DNA of 64,000 nucleotides from Kalaharituber pfeilii (taxonomy: Eukaryota; Ascomycota; Pezizomycetes; Pezizales; Pezizaceae). Location: contig WHUZ01000088.1 in the NCBI GenBank assembly GCA_015179045.1, positions 176,369-240,368 of the forward strand, given 5' to 3'. Made by a program: the position numbers and the translations under genes. The notes under the pieces were generated by a model that ran no database searches, was not told where the DNA came from, and saw only the letters and a program-made list of their open reading frames with translations. Of this stretch, positions 42,851 to 52,369 are shown piece after piece; positions within the stretch are counted from its first letter, which is position 1, and the number at the start of each line of letters is the position of its first letter.

Positions 42851-43402
42851 CTCTACCTCATCTCACGGCTCAACCTCCTCAGGCCACGTCCAGAATCACG
42901 TGACTGAGGCCTTTTCTCATCAACGAGACACAGCAGAAAGACGCGGATAACGGGACAAGAAGCCCCTCGACCAGACGGTCGCGGGGACCTCATCTACTAA
43001 CAAGTTACTGACAAACTAGGCTGAACAGCGGCGAACACAGAATTCGAACGATTTCGAACGAGGATTTTACGGCGAAGGACAGACATTTGGTCAGACGGTT
43101 CAACAAAGGGACCGAACGGAGGGGGCCCAGCGAGACCCTGAGGACGGACACACACACCTGAGAGTCGGGAGAATTCGTGGACCAGTTACATCTTTTCGAT
43201 TACGGTCCCCCGGGACGCGCAGCAGGATACGAAGTTTACATAGATCGGCCCAATAGGAGCGAGCGGCATCATTTTATCGATCGGCCGATTAGGAGACGAG
43301 ACAAGTGAAGGATCGGCGAAAATCGGACGAGTCAGCTTCCACAGAGGACTCAACGTCAACCGGGTTACGAAAAGGAGGTGAAGAACACGTGAACAGGCGA
43401 AG

Positions 43403-44200
43403 CAGTTGATGGCAGTGCAAAAGTACTACTACTCGCAGATTCTCAGGCAGCTATCAGTGCAGTCCAGAAAGCAGGAAAAACTGGCAAGGCAAGAACCGCA
43501 GACCTAGCGCGGGTGATGGAGCTGATTGCGGAGAGGCGGCGGAGGCTAAGGAAGGCGGATGCAGTGAAGCTGGCATGGGTCAAGGCCCACGTGGGGATAG
43601 AAGGCAATGAGAAGGCGGATGAGTTGGCCAAAGAGGGGGCCAAGGGCATGAGGCATGATGGGCAGGCCACTGAGGGTGGGCTGCGTCAAGAGTTAGTTCG
43701 AAAAAGAAAAGAGGAGAGGGAGCGTGCAGGGTTTGGGAAGGGCAAATTCGTAAAGTGGGGCAGGAGAGCACTCACAAATTACACTTGGCTGCGGACTGGA
43801 AAAGGCGGAGCTATGTGGAGGAGGATGGTCAGTGGCGAGGAGGTACGATGCACATGTGGTGAGGCATGGAGTGCTGAGCATGTGGTGTTCAGATGCACAG
43901 AACTGGAGCGGCCCCAGAGGAAGAACAAAAATGGGGCACATGTCACCTGGCATTCCTGGGAGGACCTAGAGGAGGAAGGATGGAAGCAAGAAGGCGTGGA
44001 AGGTGACCCGGTCGAGTACTGGTTTGCCTGCCTCGATCTGGGGTAGCCGGGGACCGGGGGACGGAGGGCACTGGGTGCTCAAGGGTGTATGTAGATTCCG
44101 TAGTTAGTTGTCTCAACCTGGCCCGGGTATATGGGTCCCTGCCATAGGCTGGTAGCCTGTATGCGGGGTTACGTGAATAAAAAAAAAGAAAAAAAAAAAA
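43403..44200 (+). mobile_element. 5'-truncated LINE with RNase H, tail family C
   Basis: The near-duplication GAACAGGCGAAG (43391-43402) and AACAGGCAAAGA (44201-44212) flanks it. It has the RNase H motifs LLADSQAAISAVQKAGKTGK and VKAHVGIEGNEKADELAK, a tryptophan-rich C-terminal domain with a zinc-like CTCGEAWSAEHVVFRC, and a stop at 44046. The tail is family C (GCCATAGGCTGGTAGCCTGT) with an A run. It is inactive. Confidence 0.8.
43513..44046 (+). pseudogene. RNase H and C-terminal zinc domain of the truncated LINE
   Basis: The fragment continues an in-frame RNase H that starts near 43415. It retains D (ADSQAA) and the HV/IEGNEKAD block, the second half of the RNase H fold, then LRQELVRKRKEERERAGFG and CTCGEAWSAEHVVFRCTELE. 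Without endonuclease or RT it cannot act in cis. The ATG at 43513 is internal to the original ORF2. Confidence 0.8.
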
Positions 44201-44287
44201 AACAGGCAAAGAGACAAGCTCACGTGACGGACGGTTAGGAACAATGCCGACGAAGGTTAAAGGTAAGGGGAAAGCGAAGGTGAATAG

Positions 44288-44860
44288 GTGGATGGGAAGG
44301 AGATGCACGCGATCAAGGACTGGAAGACACACAAGGACATGACGTTCATTGCGGAAGACGGCCAATGGACGTTGCACAAATTCCATGATATAATCAAATG
44401 CGAGAGACTAGACGGAGCCAAAGTGGAGGAGGCAATAGGGGTGGCGGTGGCGAAGGCGGAGGAGGATGATGCGAAGGACTACGAGAGTGGGGAAAAAAGG
44501 TCGGTCACGCTGGAGGACATACTGCAGGATAGGATCAGCACACAGGAGATTATAGACTTTATTTACAGGAGTAAGGCTTTATGCGATGACATGAAAGGGG
44601 AATACGTGGAGGATCTCATTAGAGTGCAATATCCCGGGGAGATCAAAAGTTCGATCCCGGAAGAGAGGTCGAGTTTCGAGTCAGCATACCCCAGGGGGGG
44701 GAGTCGATTCCGGAAGAGAGGTCGAGTTATGAGTCAACATACGCGCAGGGGGGGAGGAGGAGTGGGAGACGGGAAGAGGAAGGGCCAGGGGGACGGTGAG
44801 GGTGGAGCGGCTTCGAGGCGGGGATACAGGTTCCAGACAGTCAAACGCTTGGAGGAGTAA
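44288..44860 (+). CDS. LINE alpha ORF1-region frame 1 (190 residues), function unclear
   Basis: An open frame with an acidic/basic N-terminal half (WKTHKDMTFIAEDGQWTLHK; VAKAEEDDAKDYESGEKR) and an Arg/Gly/Ser-rich end with two similar SIPEERSSFESAY/FRKRGRVMSQHT segments. No known domain is seen. From its position right after the leader it is probably the N-terminal part of LINE ORF1, separated from later parts by frameshifts. It could alternatively be a distinct small ORF. Confidence 0.45.
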   Translation: MDGKEMHAIKDWKTHKDMTFIAEDGQWTLHKFHDIIKCERLDGAKVEEAIGVAVAKAEEDDAKDYESGEKRSVTLEDILQDRISTQEIIDFIYRSKALCDDMKGEYVEDLIRVQYPGEIKSSIPEERSSFESAYPRGGSRFRKRGRVMSQHTRRGGGGVGDGKRKGQGDGEGGAASRRGYRFQTVKRLEE

Positions 44861-44895
44861 GGTCACCATCGCCGGACAGACCGAAGACCCCCGAT

Positions 44896-45657
44896 ATGGA
44901 CGAGAGTCACTACGAGGAGGGACAGCTTATCGAGACGGTGAATGCAGCGGCTAGACAAGCGAGAGCGTGGGCGGGGAGAATAGAGGAAGGAAGGATTAAG
45001 AAGGAGACCGCTATATATATCGGGGCGTCGATGGCGGAGGCGTTGAGAGGATTAGAGAAGAGGCATGGGTTGGAGAGATGGAGAAGAGAGACGGAGAGGG
45101 AGCTGAGGATGTGGGCAGAAGGGACGGCGAGGGAGTACTGGGGGTGGAAAGAGAAGGAGAAGGAAATGGGGCTGGAAATGAACATCGAGGCGCAGCTACA
45201 AATGAACAGGGAGATGTTGAAGCAGAGTCTACAGGAAAGGATGGACAGGATGGGCCAAGGAATAATCCGAGAGATCAGGGTGATAGGAGAGAGACTGCTA
45301 AGGCAAGAGGAGGAGGTGGAGAGGGTGAGGAGGATACAGGAGAGCGAGATAGTGGCGTTGCACACGGGGCTGTCCAGAACGGTGACGGCCATATACGACT
45401 CAGTACAACAGACAATGGAAAAGCTGGAGGAAGTGAGAGCGGGGAGAGGCATGAAATACCCAGATTGGCCGCCAGAGCTGGGGGGGGACAGACAGAGTGG
45501 ATCAGTGGCGGGAGTGGCCGAAGAGGAGGTCAAAGAAACAGAAGGATCCGGGATGGGGGGGGAGGGCTTGGGTGAAGAGGAGGTTTCGGGGAGCGGAGGG
45601 GGGGCGGAGAGGGGGCGGAGAGGGAGGGAGAGGGAGAAGGGGAGGACCGAGACATAA
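44896..45657 (+). CDS. LINE alpha ORF1-region coiled-coil protein (253 residues)
   Basis: The frame begins MDESHYEEGQLIETVNAAARQ. Residues 30-175 are highly charged and heptad-like (KRHGLERWRRETERELRMWA; LRQEEEVERVRRIQESEIVA), typical of the trimerising coiled coil of LINE ORF1 proteins. The C terminus is Gly/Glu/Arg-rich low complexity. No catalytic motif is present. Likely role: oligomerisation and RNA binding in the LINE ribonucleoprotein. Confidence 0.6.
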   Translation: MDESHYEEGQLIETVNAAARQARAWAGRIEEGRIKKETAIYIGASMAEALRGLEKRHGLERWRRETERELRMWAEGTAREYWGWKEKEKEMGLEMNIEAQLQMNREMLKQSLQERMDRMGQGIIREIRVIGERLLRQEEEVERVRRIQESEIVALHTGLSRTVTAIYDSVQQTMEKLEEVRAGRGMKYPDWPPELGGDRQSGSVAGVAEEEVKETEGSGMGGEGLGEEEVSGSGGGAERGRRGREREKGRTET

Positions 45658-46044
45658 CAATGACGGACGCGCCGAACGGTGAGGAACGGGTGGGGAGGTA
45701 GGAAGGGAGGTACCAGCGCAGAGCAACGGGCCAGAGAGAGAGAGCGGACCTCCAGCGAATGCGCCTAAGGGACCGAGGGGAAAGAGGAAGAGAGAGTCAT
45801 CGGTGGGAGAGGCGGGCAGGGCAGAGCGGGAGAAGAAGAAAGGGAGGGAGGGAGAGGGAACCCCGGACAGAGTCGTAGGAGGGGTCAGGAGCCAGGGAAA
45901 GGACGAAGAGAAGGACAGTCCCCCCCGAACGCACCAAGGGCCCAAAAGGAACCAGGGTCGAAGAGAAGAACATACCCCCGCAGAACGCACCAAGGGGTCC
46001 GAGAGGAATTACGCCCCAAACACGTGGAGTAGGAGTGACAATGG

Positions 46045-47070
46045 GTGAGAAGGGGAAGGAGAAAGAGGGAGCAGGGGTCGTTCGCAGAGATAGCCGGGAG
46101 GGGAAAGGAAGAGGGAGATGTGGACGTGAGAGCGAAGGGGGGGAGAGAGAAAGGGGCGAAAGAGGAGTCGGCGGGGGAGCAGAATCAGTGGAGAACGAAG
46201 GATCTATGGCAGGCGAGGATGTACGGAGCTAGCAACTGGAAGGGTAGTTTCGAGAATCCGGATCAGGCGAACAAAGGGCTGGGAGATTACCGAGACAAAT
46301 TGAACGCCTTGCTGGGAGAGGATAGCCCGTATAGGGTGAGAAGGGTAATTCTGGACAGGGAGCACCCACACGAACGAATCTTACTGATGGGAGACACGAA
46401 GAAGAAGGAGGGGCCGAGGAGTCTGGAGGTCCTTAGGAAAGCGATAGAGATGACGGGTTCAAAGGCGGTCGTGGACTGGGACAAGAGAATGGTTGAGCTG
46501 GTGACTTTTGATTTGGAGAACACAGAATCCATAGAAGGGATTGGAGAGGAGCTGAAGAATTATAATAAGGGAACGGTGGGCCTACGAAAGGCTAGGAGAC
46601 TGACAAAAGAGCAGATGACACCGAGGGAGGGTAGGGGAGCGGTCTCGGTGTTTGTCACCGACAACGTAGTGGAGTTATTGAGAGACGGGTTAGTGTATAG
46701 AGGGGGGAGGTTAAAGTTTATCCTGAGAGAGGATGTAGGGAGGGAGAAGACAGGCAAGGCGAGGAGGTATAGGTTTACGGACTCGGAAGGGTATTGTGTA
46801 CACTTTGTAGTGGGACAGGTGATCCAGTGGCTCCCACGACAACGCGATCTTCCGGAACACTTGAAGAGTTCTCCGCTTCGGAAGGAGGCTACAGAGCCGG
46901 TATGGTTAAACGGGGGATGGAAAAAGACATGTCATTGCTGTCAACAATCGAACAGTCACCATCCGGAGTGCTCAGTGCCATGGACGAAGAAGGAATGGGT
47001 AAGGAGAGGCCAAAACGAGAGACAATATCGACCCCAGAGGGCACCAGGGATGAGTAGGAGGCCATGTTAA
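46045..47070 (+). CDS. LINE alpha ORF1 C-terminal part with Gag-type domain (341 residues)
   Basis: After a basic start, residues 80-245 form a folded region. RKARRLTKEQM...GRGAVSVFV...GLVYRGGRLKFILRED corresponds to the ARWL...SSIVIYL...VRLSGKWY block of the Gag-only proteins. The end carries a Cys/His cluster (CHCCQQSNSHHPEC) that is probably a degenerate zinc knuckle. The frame overlaps the start of the endonuclease frame at 47064 by a few bases, as ORF1/ORF2 junctions in compact LINEs often do. Confidence 0.65.
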   Translation: MRRGRRKREQGSFAEIAGRGKEEGDVDVRAKGGREKGAKEESAGEQNQWRTKDLWQARMYGASNWKGSFENPDQANKGLGDYRDKLNALLGEDSPYRVRRVILDREHPHERILLMGDTKKKEGPRSLEVLRKAIEMTGSKAVVDWDKRMVELVTFDLENTESIEGIGEELKNYNKGTVGLRKARRLTKEQMTPREGRGAVSVFVTDNVVELLRDGLVYRGGRLKFILREDVGREKTGKARRYRFTDSEGYCVHFVVGQVIQWLPRQRDLPEHLKSSPLRKEATEPVWLNGGWKKTCHCCQQSNSHHPECSVPWTKKEWVRRGQNERQYRPQRAPGMSRRPC

Positions 47071-47640
47071 GAGTTGCATACCAGAATGTGGGGAGGTCGG
47101 TGGTGGGGACAGATATTGCGTTACAAGAGGCGGCGGATCGGAAGGTAGACATTTTGTTTATTGGGGAGGCGTGGAGGGCTCCGGCAGGGGGAACGACATT
47201 TCATCCGGCATTCGGAACAATTTTCTCACCTAGGAAGATGGGGGGGATAGCGGCGTACGCGAGCAAGACGAGGGTGGGGGGGGTCAGAGTAGAAGGCGGG
47301 GAGGGTCATGTCTCAGTTAACGTGGGGAACAGGAAGGTGACGGGAGTATATTGGAACAGGGAGACAGACGTAGAAGAGGAGCTAGATTTGATAGGGGGAG
47401 CGGACTTGCTGATAGGAGACTGTAACAGCCATGACGAGGAGTGGTCGGACAAGCAGGAGATGCGAGGGGAGAGGCTCAAGAGTAGGACGGAGGCATGGGG
47501 ATTGAGACAGAGGATTAGCAGAACAGTTCAGACCTGGTCAAGGGTGGTGGAGGGAGTGAGACGGGCGGCACTACTGGACCTAGTATTTGCGAGAGAAGGG
47601 GAGTGGAGCCTTGAGGGGGTGACGTCAGCCCGCACACCAA
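47064..47640 (+). pseudogene. LINE alpha endonuclease domain (APE-type), truncated
   Basis: It starts MLRVAYQNVGRSVVGTDIAL (N of the catalytic QN), then ILFIGEAWRAPA (E), MGGIAAYASKTRVGGVRVEG, and LLIGDCNSHDEEW (the D-N-H block). About 190 residues are endonuclease. The frame then runs into unrelated sequence from the leader of the next LINE (nominal stop 48074). The final SDH block and all of RT are lost. Family: Exo_endo_phos, nicks target DNA to prime reverse transcription. Confidence 0.8.
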
Positions 47641-48079
47641 CAACTTTTCCAGGACGAGTGCTTGGTCGTAACTCCACGACCAGACGCTCCCCCGAGACCC
47701 AAATCACATCAAAGCGAAGCCCAGGACCGCCTGGCAAAGATTATCGACTTTGTTTGCAGAATATCGAACTTCTAAATCCCTTCCCCCACGAAACACGTTT
47801 TTACGACTTCGTGAGAGGAATTCTCATCCAAAACTATCGCGACCCGGGGGCCTTGCACCATTGGTGCCAACGCACCCGGATTCTAGGACAACACTCTCAA
47901 GAGGTGTGGGTACACGGCAGAAGATCGTTACCGCTTTCGGAAACCGGCAGGAGAGATCGGAGCGATCAACACAGCCACACGGGAGACACGTCTCGTGAGA
48001 ATCGGACCTATCAGGGACGACAGGGCCTCAGCCACGGACTGAGGCGCAGCAAGGGAATAGCGGAGGACGGGTAGAGAAA

Positions 48080-49141
48080 GTGTCGGGCTTAACGGGAGAA
48101 ATGTTGGCAGGTTTCGGGAAGAGGAAGGGGGGTCTTAAGGGGTACAAGGGAAAGGGCATCGGGATCTTTGGTCCGTGCCCGCCGGGACAATGGGGAAAGA
48201 GAAGCACGGTGATTCATGGGGAGAGGCAATACACCTTGGAGGAGGTGACGAGCTGGGAGGGAGAGGACTTTTTTAAGAGAAAGGGGGAGGCGGGAGAACC
48301 AGGAGAAGGGAGAACGGTGGGGGAATTGCTGGTCGAAGCATCCCAGAGGACAAACGCGTGGGAAGGAAAGAGGGTAGAAGAGTGGGAAGTTCTATCGTTG
48401 ATGAATTTGATGGTAGAAGTGGAAAAGAAGATGATAGAAAAGGGGGAGGAGGTGATCACCTTCGGGAGCCAGGACTTGAGAGATCCGGAGAAGAGGAGGT
48501 TCATTAGGCACCTATTGACAGAGTGCCTGTTGGGAAAGGAACAAGACGAAGAAGAGTTGGACAGGGAACTCAAAGAGAGGGAGGTGGAAATGATACAGAT
48601 GTGGGAGGAAAACGGTGAGGAATGCAGGGGAACGATCACGGTGAAGAATCTCAGCACGGGGGTGACGGCCCGAAGGGTCATTGACACACCGAGGAAGGAG
48701 AAAGGAAGGGGAGGGATGGTAAGGGAAGAGGGGTCGCCGTCAAGGAAGGGGAACATCAGTAAATGGGCCCCGAGCCTGGAAGAAGTGGGGGAAGGAAGGG
48801 AGGGAGTGAGCCCATATTGGGACGAAGAGTATGAGCCGAAAAGAAACTTGTTTGGGACACCGGCGCCGGAGAAGAGGGGGTTTCTGAGCTTGGGGACGAT
48901 CGAGGGTTCACAGCCAGAAGGAGTAACCCCGGAGCCGAGATTCGAGGTAGCGGCAACACAACAAGTGGCACCGGCAGTGCCAATAATCCCGGTCGTGGAC
49001 CTGACGGAGGTCACACAGACCCAGGAGGAGGGAGTAGAAGATACGCAGGCGGGGGAAACGGAGATGGGGGAAGGGGGGGAAGAGATGCAAGAAGGGGAGG
49101 AGGGGAGGAGGATGAAGAGATGGGAGATGAAGAGGAGATGA
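48080..49141 (+). CDS. LINE beta ORF1, N-terminal frame (353 residues)
   Basis: The frame starts MSGLTGEMLAGFGKRKGG. It has a helical middle part (EEWEVLSLMNLMVEVEKKMI; RRFIRHLLTECLLGKEQDEE), a short beta-like stretch (CRGTITVKNLSTGVTARRVI) and an acidic tail. It overlaps the next frame by 22 bases (49120-49141), consistent with one ORF1 split by a frameshift or with two overlapping cistrons. No enzymatic motif is seen. Confidence 0.6.
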   Translation: MSGLTGEMLAGFGKRKGGLKGYKGKGIGIFGPCPPGQWGKRSTVIHGERQYTLEEVTSWEGEDFFKRKGEAGEPGEGRTVGELLVEASQRTNAWEGKRVEEWEVLSLMNLMVEVEKKMIEKGEEVITFGSQDLRDPEKRRFIRHLLTECLLGKEQDEEELDRELKEREVEMIQMWEENGEECRGTITVKNLSTGVTARRVIDTPRKEKGRGGMVREEGSPSRKGNISKWAPSLEEVGEGREGVSPYWDEEYEPKRNLFGTPAPEKRGFLSLGTIEGSQPEGVTPEPRFEVAATQQVAPAVPIIPVVDLTEVTQTQEEGVEDTQAGETEMGEGGEEMQEGEEGRRMKRWEMKRR

Positions 49142-50550
49142 GCGTGGAGGAAGGATTGGTAGACGCGGCGATCATTTTCTTGAGAAGGGCCCAGATGTGG
49201 GAGGTCAACGAAAAGGAGAAGGGGAAGAGGGCGAGGGGGAAAGTCACGAAGAAGGTACGAAAGGCAGAGAATGGAGTAGCGAAATTAATGGACGGCTGCC
49301 TAGGGTACACGTGGCAAGAGTTTATAAAGGAGGCGGGAGAACAGGATAGGAAGGGCAGGGGTCGGTGGGTGGCGGAGGAGCAGTTGACGGAGAATAAGGC
49401 AAAGGGGATGAGAATGTGGGCAGACGACGTACAGAAGAACGTCGACTCCGGAGAAGATAAGGGGATGGCGGAGAGAGTGAAAAGGTTGGAGGATATGGTC
49501 GTTAGCATCCACGCGCATATGGGACTGGCAACGACGGAGGAGAAGGACAGGGCGGAGAAAAAGAGACGGCAGGTAGAGAGAGAAAATAGGGAGAAGGAAA
49601 TGGAGAGGGAAAGGCAAGCGGAGGCGAGGAAGATTAAGAAGAGGGCGGAGGAACAGAAGAAGGCGGAAGAGGAGGAGGAACGCAAGCAGAAGGCAGCGGT
49701 CGAGGCGCACAACACCTTAGACGCACAGCAGAAGATCAGGAAGAGAGAGCTTCTGATGGCCAGAGAGCTAGCGAGCAGGTTGGAGAGGGAAGCCATGGAA
49801 ACGAGCAGGGAGGAGGACGAAAAGAAGGCAAGGGAGGCGAAAGAGGAAGCGGAGAGGATCGAGAGGGAGAATCGAGGTTTCCTCACGGCAGAGGTGAAGC
49901 AGGAGGGGGAAGGATGGCAGGTGATCGGGGGGAAAAAGATGAAGAAAATGCAGATCACGTCCGAACACAAGGAGAGGGTCGTGGCAAAGGGGGAGGCGTG
50001 GGAGAAAGAAAAGGAGAGGGGATTGAAAGTGTTTGAGCAGGCGAGGAGGGATTGGGAATCAACCGAAAAGAAGCCCATGTTCCGAGTCAGGAGGCTCAAC
50101 GTAAAAGGGGAGGTGAGCGTGATGGAGAGAGTATGGGAAGTGGAGGAGGTCCCCGCGGGGATGAGGGATGAGGAGGTGCTTAAGAAGTGTAATAGCATAA
50201 TCAGGGCGATGTACGGGGATACGGTGAGAGTGTGGGTGGAAAATAAAAAAGGCGGTGAAATTAGTGGTAAAAGGAGTACCAGTGCAGAAGGGGGCTGTGA
50301 CGGACGCAGAGATCACGGAAATTGTGAAGAAGGAGAACCCGGAGCTGAGAGCAGGCAACCGGGGCCGCACAGATTTGCGTGGGCACCGAACCCACAGACG
50401 GCGAGGTCGAGTTCGGTAACGTTCGAAGTGGCCGATGCAGAGGAAGCGGACAGATTGTGCAAGGAAAGGATAATGATTTTGGGAAGCCGAGGTGGGTGCA
50501 GCTGTGGAATCCGAAGGGGAAACAGCAGCAAGGGAGAAGACCGGAAGTAA
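49120..50550 (+). CDS. LINE beta ORF1, coiled coil and Gag-like domain
   Basis: Residues 100-260 form a very long charged coiled coil (for example RAEKKRRQVERENREKEMER). After a W-containing segment, a Gag-like fold begins near PMFRVRRLNVKGEVSVMERV. The sequence changes frame near 50240. RFAWAPNPQTARSSSVTFEV and ADAEEADRLCKERIMILGS (50380-50490) match the Gag domain of the other elements. A frame shift then leads to the zinc knuckle at 50744. Role: RNA-binding ORF1 protein. Confidence 0.7.
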   Translation: MGDEEEMSVEEGLVDAAIIFLRRAQMWEVNEKEKGKRARGKVTKKVRKAENGVAKLMDGCLGYTWQEFIKEAGEQDRKGRGRWVAEEQLTENKAKGMRMWADDVQKNVDSGEDKGMAERVKRLEDMVVSIHAHMGLATTEEKDRAEKKRRQVERENREKEMERERQAEARKIKKRAEEQKKAEEEEERKQKAAVEAHNTLDAQQKIRKRELLMARELASRLEREAMETSREEDEKKAREAKEEAERIERENRGFLTAEVKQEGEGWQVIGGKKMKKMQITSEHKERVVAKGEAWEKEKERGLKVFEQARRDWESTEKKPMFRVRRLNVKGEVSVMERVWEVEEVPAGMRDEEVLKKCNSIIRAMYGDTVRVWVENKKGGEISGKRSTSAEGGCDGRRDHGNCEEGEPGAESRQPGPHRFAWAPNPQTARSSSVTFEVADAEEADRLCKERIMILGSRGGCSCGIRRGNSSKGEDRK

Positions 50551-50839
50551 TGCAGAACTGGAGAAGGGAGGAGACCTTACCAGAAGGAATAACGAGGTCA
50601 CCACCCCCAGTGAATGCCCCGAAAGGACCGAAGGGGAAAGGGGGACAGGCATGGAGGGGAATCGGGGGGGAATGGGACAAACACAGGGAGCACAGAGCCA
50701 GCAAGGGAGCGGAGGGATTATATGTCTGGTGTGTAAGAAGAAGGGGCATGTGGCGAAGGAATGCGGTGATGAGGAGGCGAAGAGAGCATTCCGGGCGGTC
50801 ACAGAAAAAGAGAAAAGGAACGGGAGAAGCAGGGAATGA
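50492..50839 (+). CDS. LINE beta ORF1 end with CCHC zinc knuckle
   Basis: The knuckle is CLVCKKKGHVAKEC (C-x2-C-x4-H-x4-C), encoded at about 50728-50770, followed by a Lys/Arg-rich end and stop at 50839. The Gln/Gly-rich stretch before it (GMGQTQGAQSQQGSGG) is a linker. This is the nucleic-acid-binding end that the Gag-only retroposons lack. It is read in a different frame from the preceding coiled coil. Confidence 0.75.
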   Translation: MGAAVESEGETAAREKTGSNAELEKGGDLTRRNNEVTTPSECPERTEGERGTGMEGNRGGMGQTQGAQSQQGSGGIICLVCKKKGHVAKECGDEEAKRAFRAVTEKEKRNGRSRE

Positions 50840-51088
50840 AGGGGGGAAAAGAAAGAAAGTGGAGGAGGAGGAGGGGGGGATAGTGTTCAATGCAAAAAGT
50901 CAGAAAGAAGCGGAGGAGCTAAGCGCGATCTTGCGGAAGGCAGGAACGAAGGCTAAAGGAAAGGACAGGGAGAGGAGCTGGGATGAGGAGGCAGAGGAGA
51001 TGCAAGGGGTGAAGAAGGACGTGGAGGGTATCGAAGATTCCGACTGGGCACCCACCCGGGACGAGAGGACTGAAGCCCCGAAATCCAC

Positions 51089-51912
51089 ATGGTAGAGTGG
51101 AAGATAGGGTGCCAAAACGTGCAGGGCGGGGTAGCCAACACGCACGTGGCGTTGGAGTGGGCGAGTAGGGAGGGGTTTCCATATCTTTTTTGTGCTAGAA
51201 GCGTGGGTGGAACGGAGAGGGGGGAGTTGGGTGACAACGACCCATCCATCTTTCGACATAAAGTCGGAGGTGAGAGAGGGAACGAGGGTAGTGTTACATG
51301 TCAGCAAGGGAGGGCAGAGAAGGTGAGGGTAAGAGAAGAAGGGAAAAATTGGGTCTGGGCGGCGGTGGGGGAAAACAGAGTGGGAGGAGTGTACGTGCAG
51401 CCCAATTGGAAGAAGGAAGAAATGGAGGAGGTGCTGGGAAGGATAGAGAAAGAATGGGATGGGAAGAGGGGGGTTATCTTGGGAGACTGGAACGCTCATC
51501 ACCGAGCGTGGGGAGGGCGGGAGTGCAGAACAACGGAAGGGGAGTGGCGGTGAAGGAGTTTTTTGAGGGGGATGGATGGGAGCTGGCCAACACGGAAGGG
51601 GAAGCGACGTGGAGGAGACAGAGGCGGGGGGAGGTACAGGAGTTGGTTATCGATCTGTGTTTGGCAAAAGGGGATGGGAGAGGAGACGAAGGGGGGATGC
51701 AACAGGCGTTCCTGAGCTCGGATCATGCGGCCATAGGCATGGCGTGGGAGGATACCGAGGAAGGGGGAGGAGGGAAAAGAAAGAGAATGAATTTCGAGGA
51801 AGTGGAGGACATGGTGGAGGACATGGTGGAGGACATGAAAGAATGGGATGAGAAGAAGAAAGGGGAGTGGATGGAGGGGCTGCGGGGGGAGACCCGTACG
51901 AGAAGCTCCTGA
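51089..51912 (+). pseudogene. LINE beta endonuclease (APE-type), one frameshift
   Basis: The frame from 51089 has WKIGCQNVQGG (catalytic N), VWAAVGENRVGGVYVQPNWK and VILGDWNAHHRAW (D-N-H), then stops at 51553. A second frame continues with GRAGVQNNGRGV, VIDLCLAKGDG and the final LSSDHAAIGMAW (D-H) up to about 51800. All catalytic blocks of an Exo_endo_phos nuclease are present over two frames. Confidence 0.8.
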
Positions 51913-52369
51913 GCTCAAGGAGAGACATAGCAGGGAAGTGAGGGTGTGTAGGAGGAGCAAGAAGTGGTGGTCCAAGAAACTAACGGGCCTCCGGAAGAAG
52001 GTAGCGGCAGAAGGGAGAGGGGGAGTAGGTAAAAGGGGCGAAGGGGATGGACCGGAGAGGTATGAGAGATGGAAGCAAGCGAAGAGGACCCTCAAGGCGA
52101 ACATCAAAAAGGAGAAAGAGGAGTGTTGTGAGGGCCTTCGCAGAAGAAATGGGAGAGAAGGATCCATGGGTGGTCGCCAGGGTAGCAAAAAGACCCATGG
52201 AAGGTGAAGGCGACGATGGGGAAGCTGACGGGAGAGGAGGGGGAGGATCTGAAAACGGAGCAAGACAAGTGCAAAGCACTAGTCGAGAGAAACTTTCAGT
52301 GGGAGGAGAGAGGTGGTGAGGAGGGGGGGGGGGGAAGACGGAGGAAGGGCCGGGATATAAGGTAGAAAA

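Larger units (their letters stand above)
42840..47640 (+). mobile_element. LINE alpha: leader, ORF1 and endonuclease, truncated at its 3' end
   Basis: A purine-rich leader (about 42840-44250, split by another LINE at 43403-44200) precedes ORF1-type frames and an endonuclease domain. RT, RNase H and a 3' tail are missing. The right edge lies where the leader of LINE beta begins (about 47635). Normal LINE insertion truncates the 5' end, so loss of the 3' end implies a later rearrangement or an insertion with deletion. The left edge is approximate. Confidence 0.6.

Noticed and set aside
48214..49014. Long minus-strand open frames opposite the LINE ORFs (also 49011-50198, 45502-45993, 51499-52263)
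   Set aside because: They are Ser/Pro/Leu/Phe-rich shadows created by the purine-rich coding strand and contain no domain motifs; the + strand carries recognisable LINE proteins.
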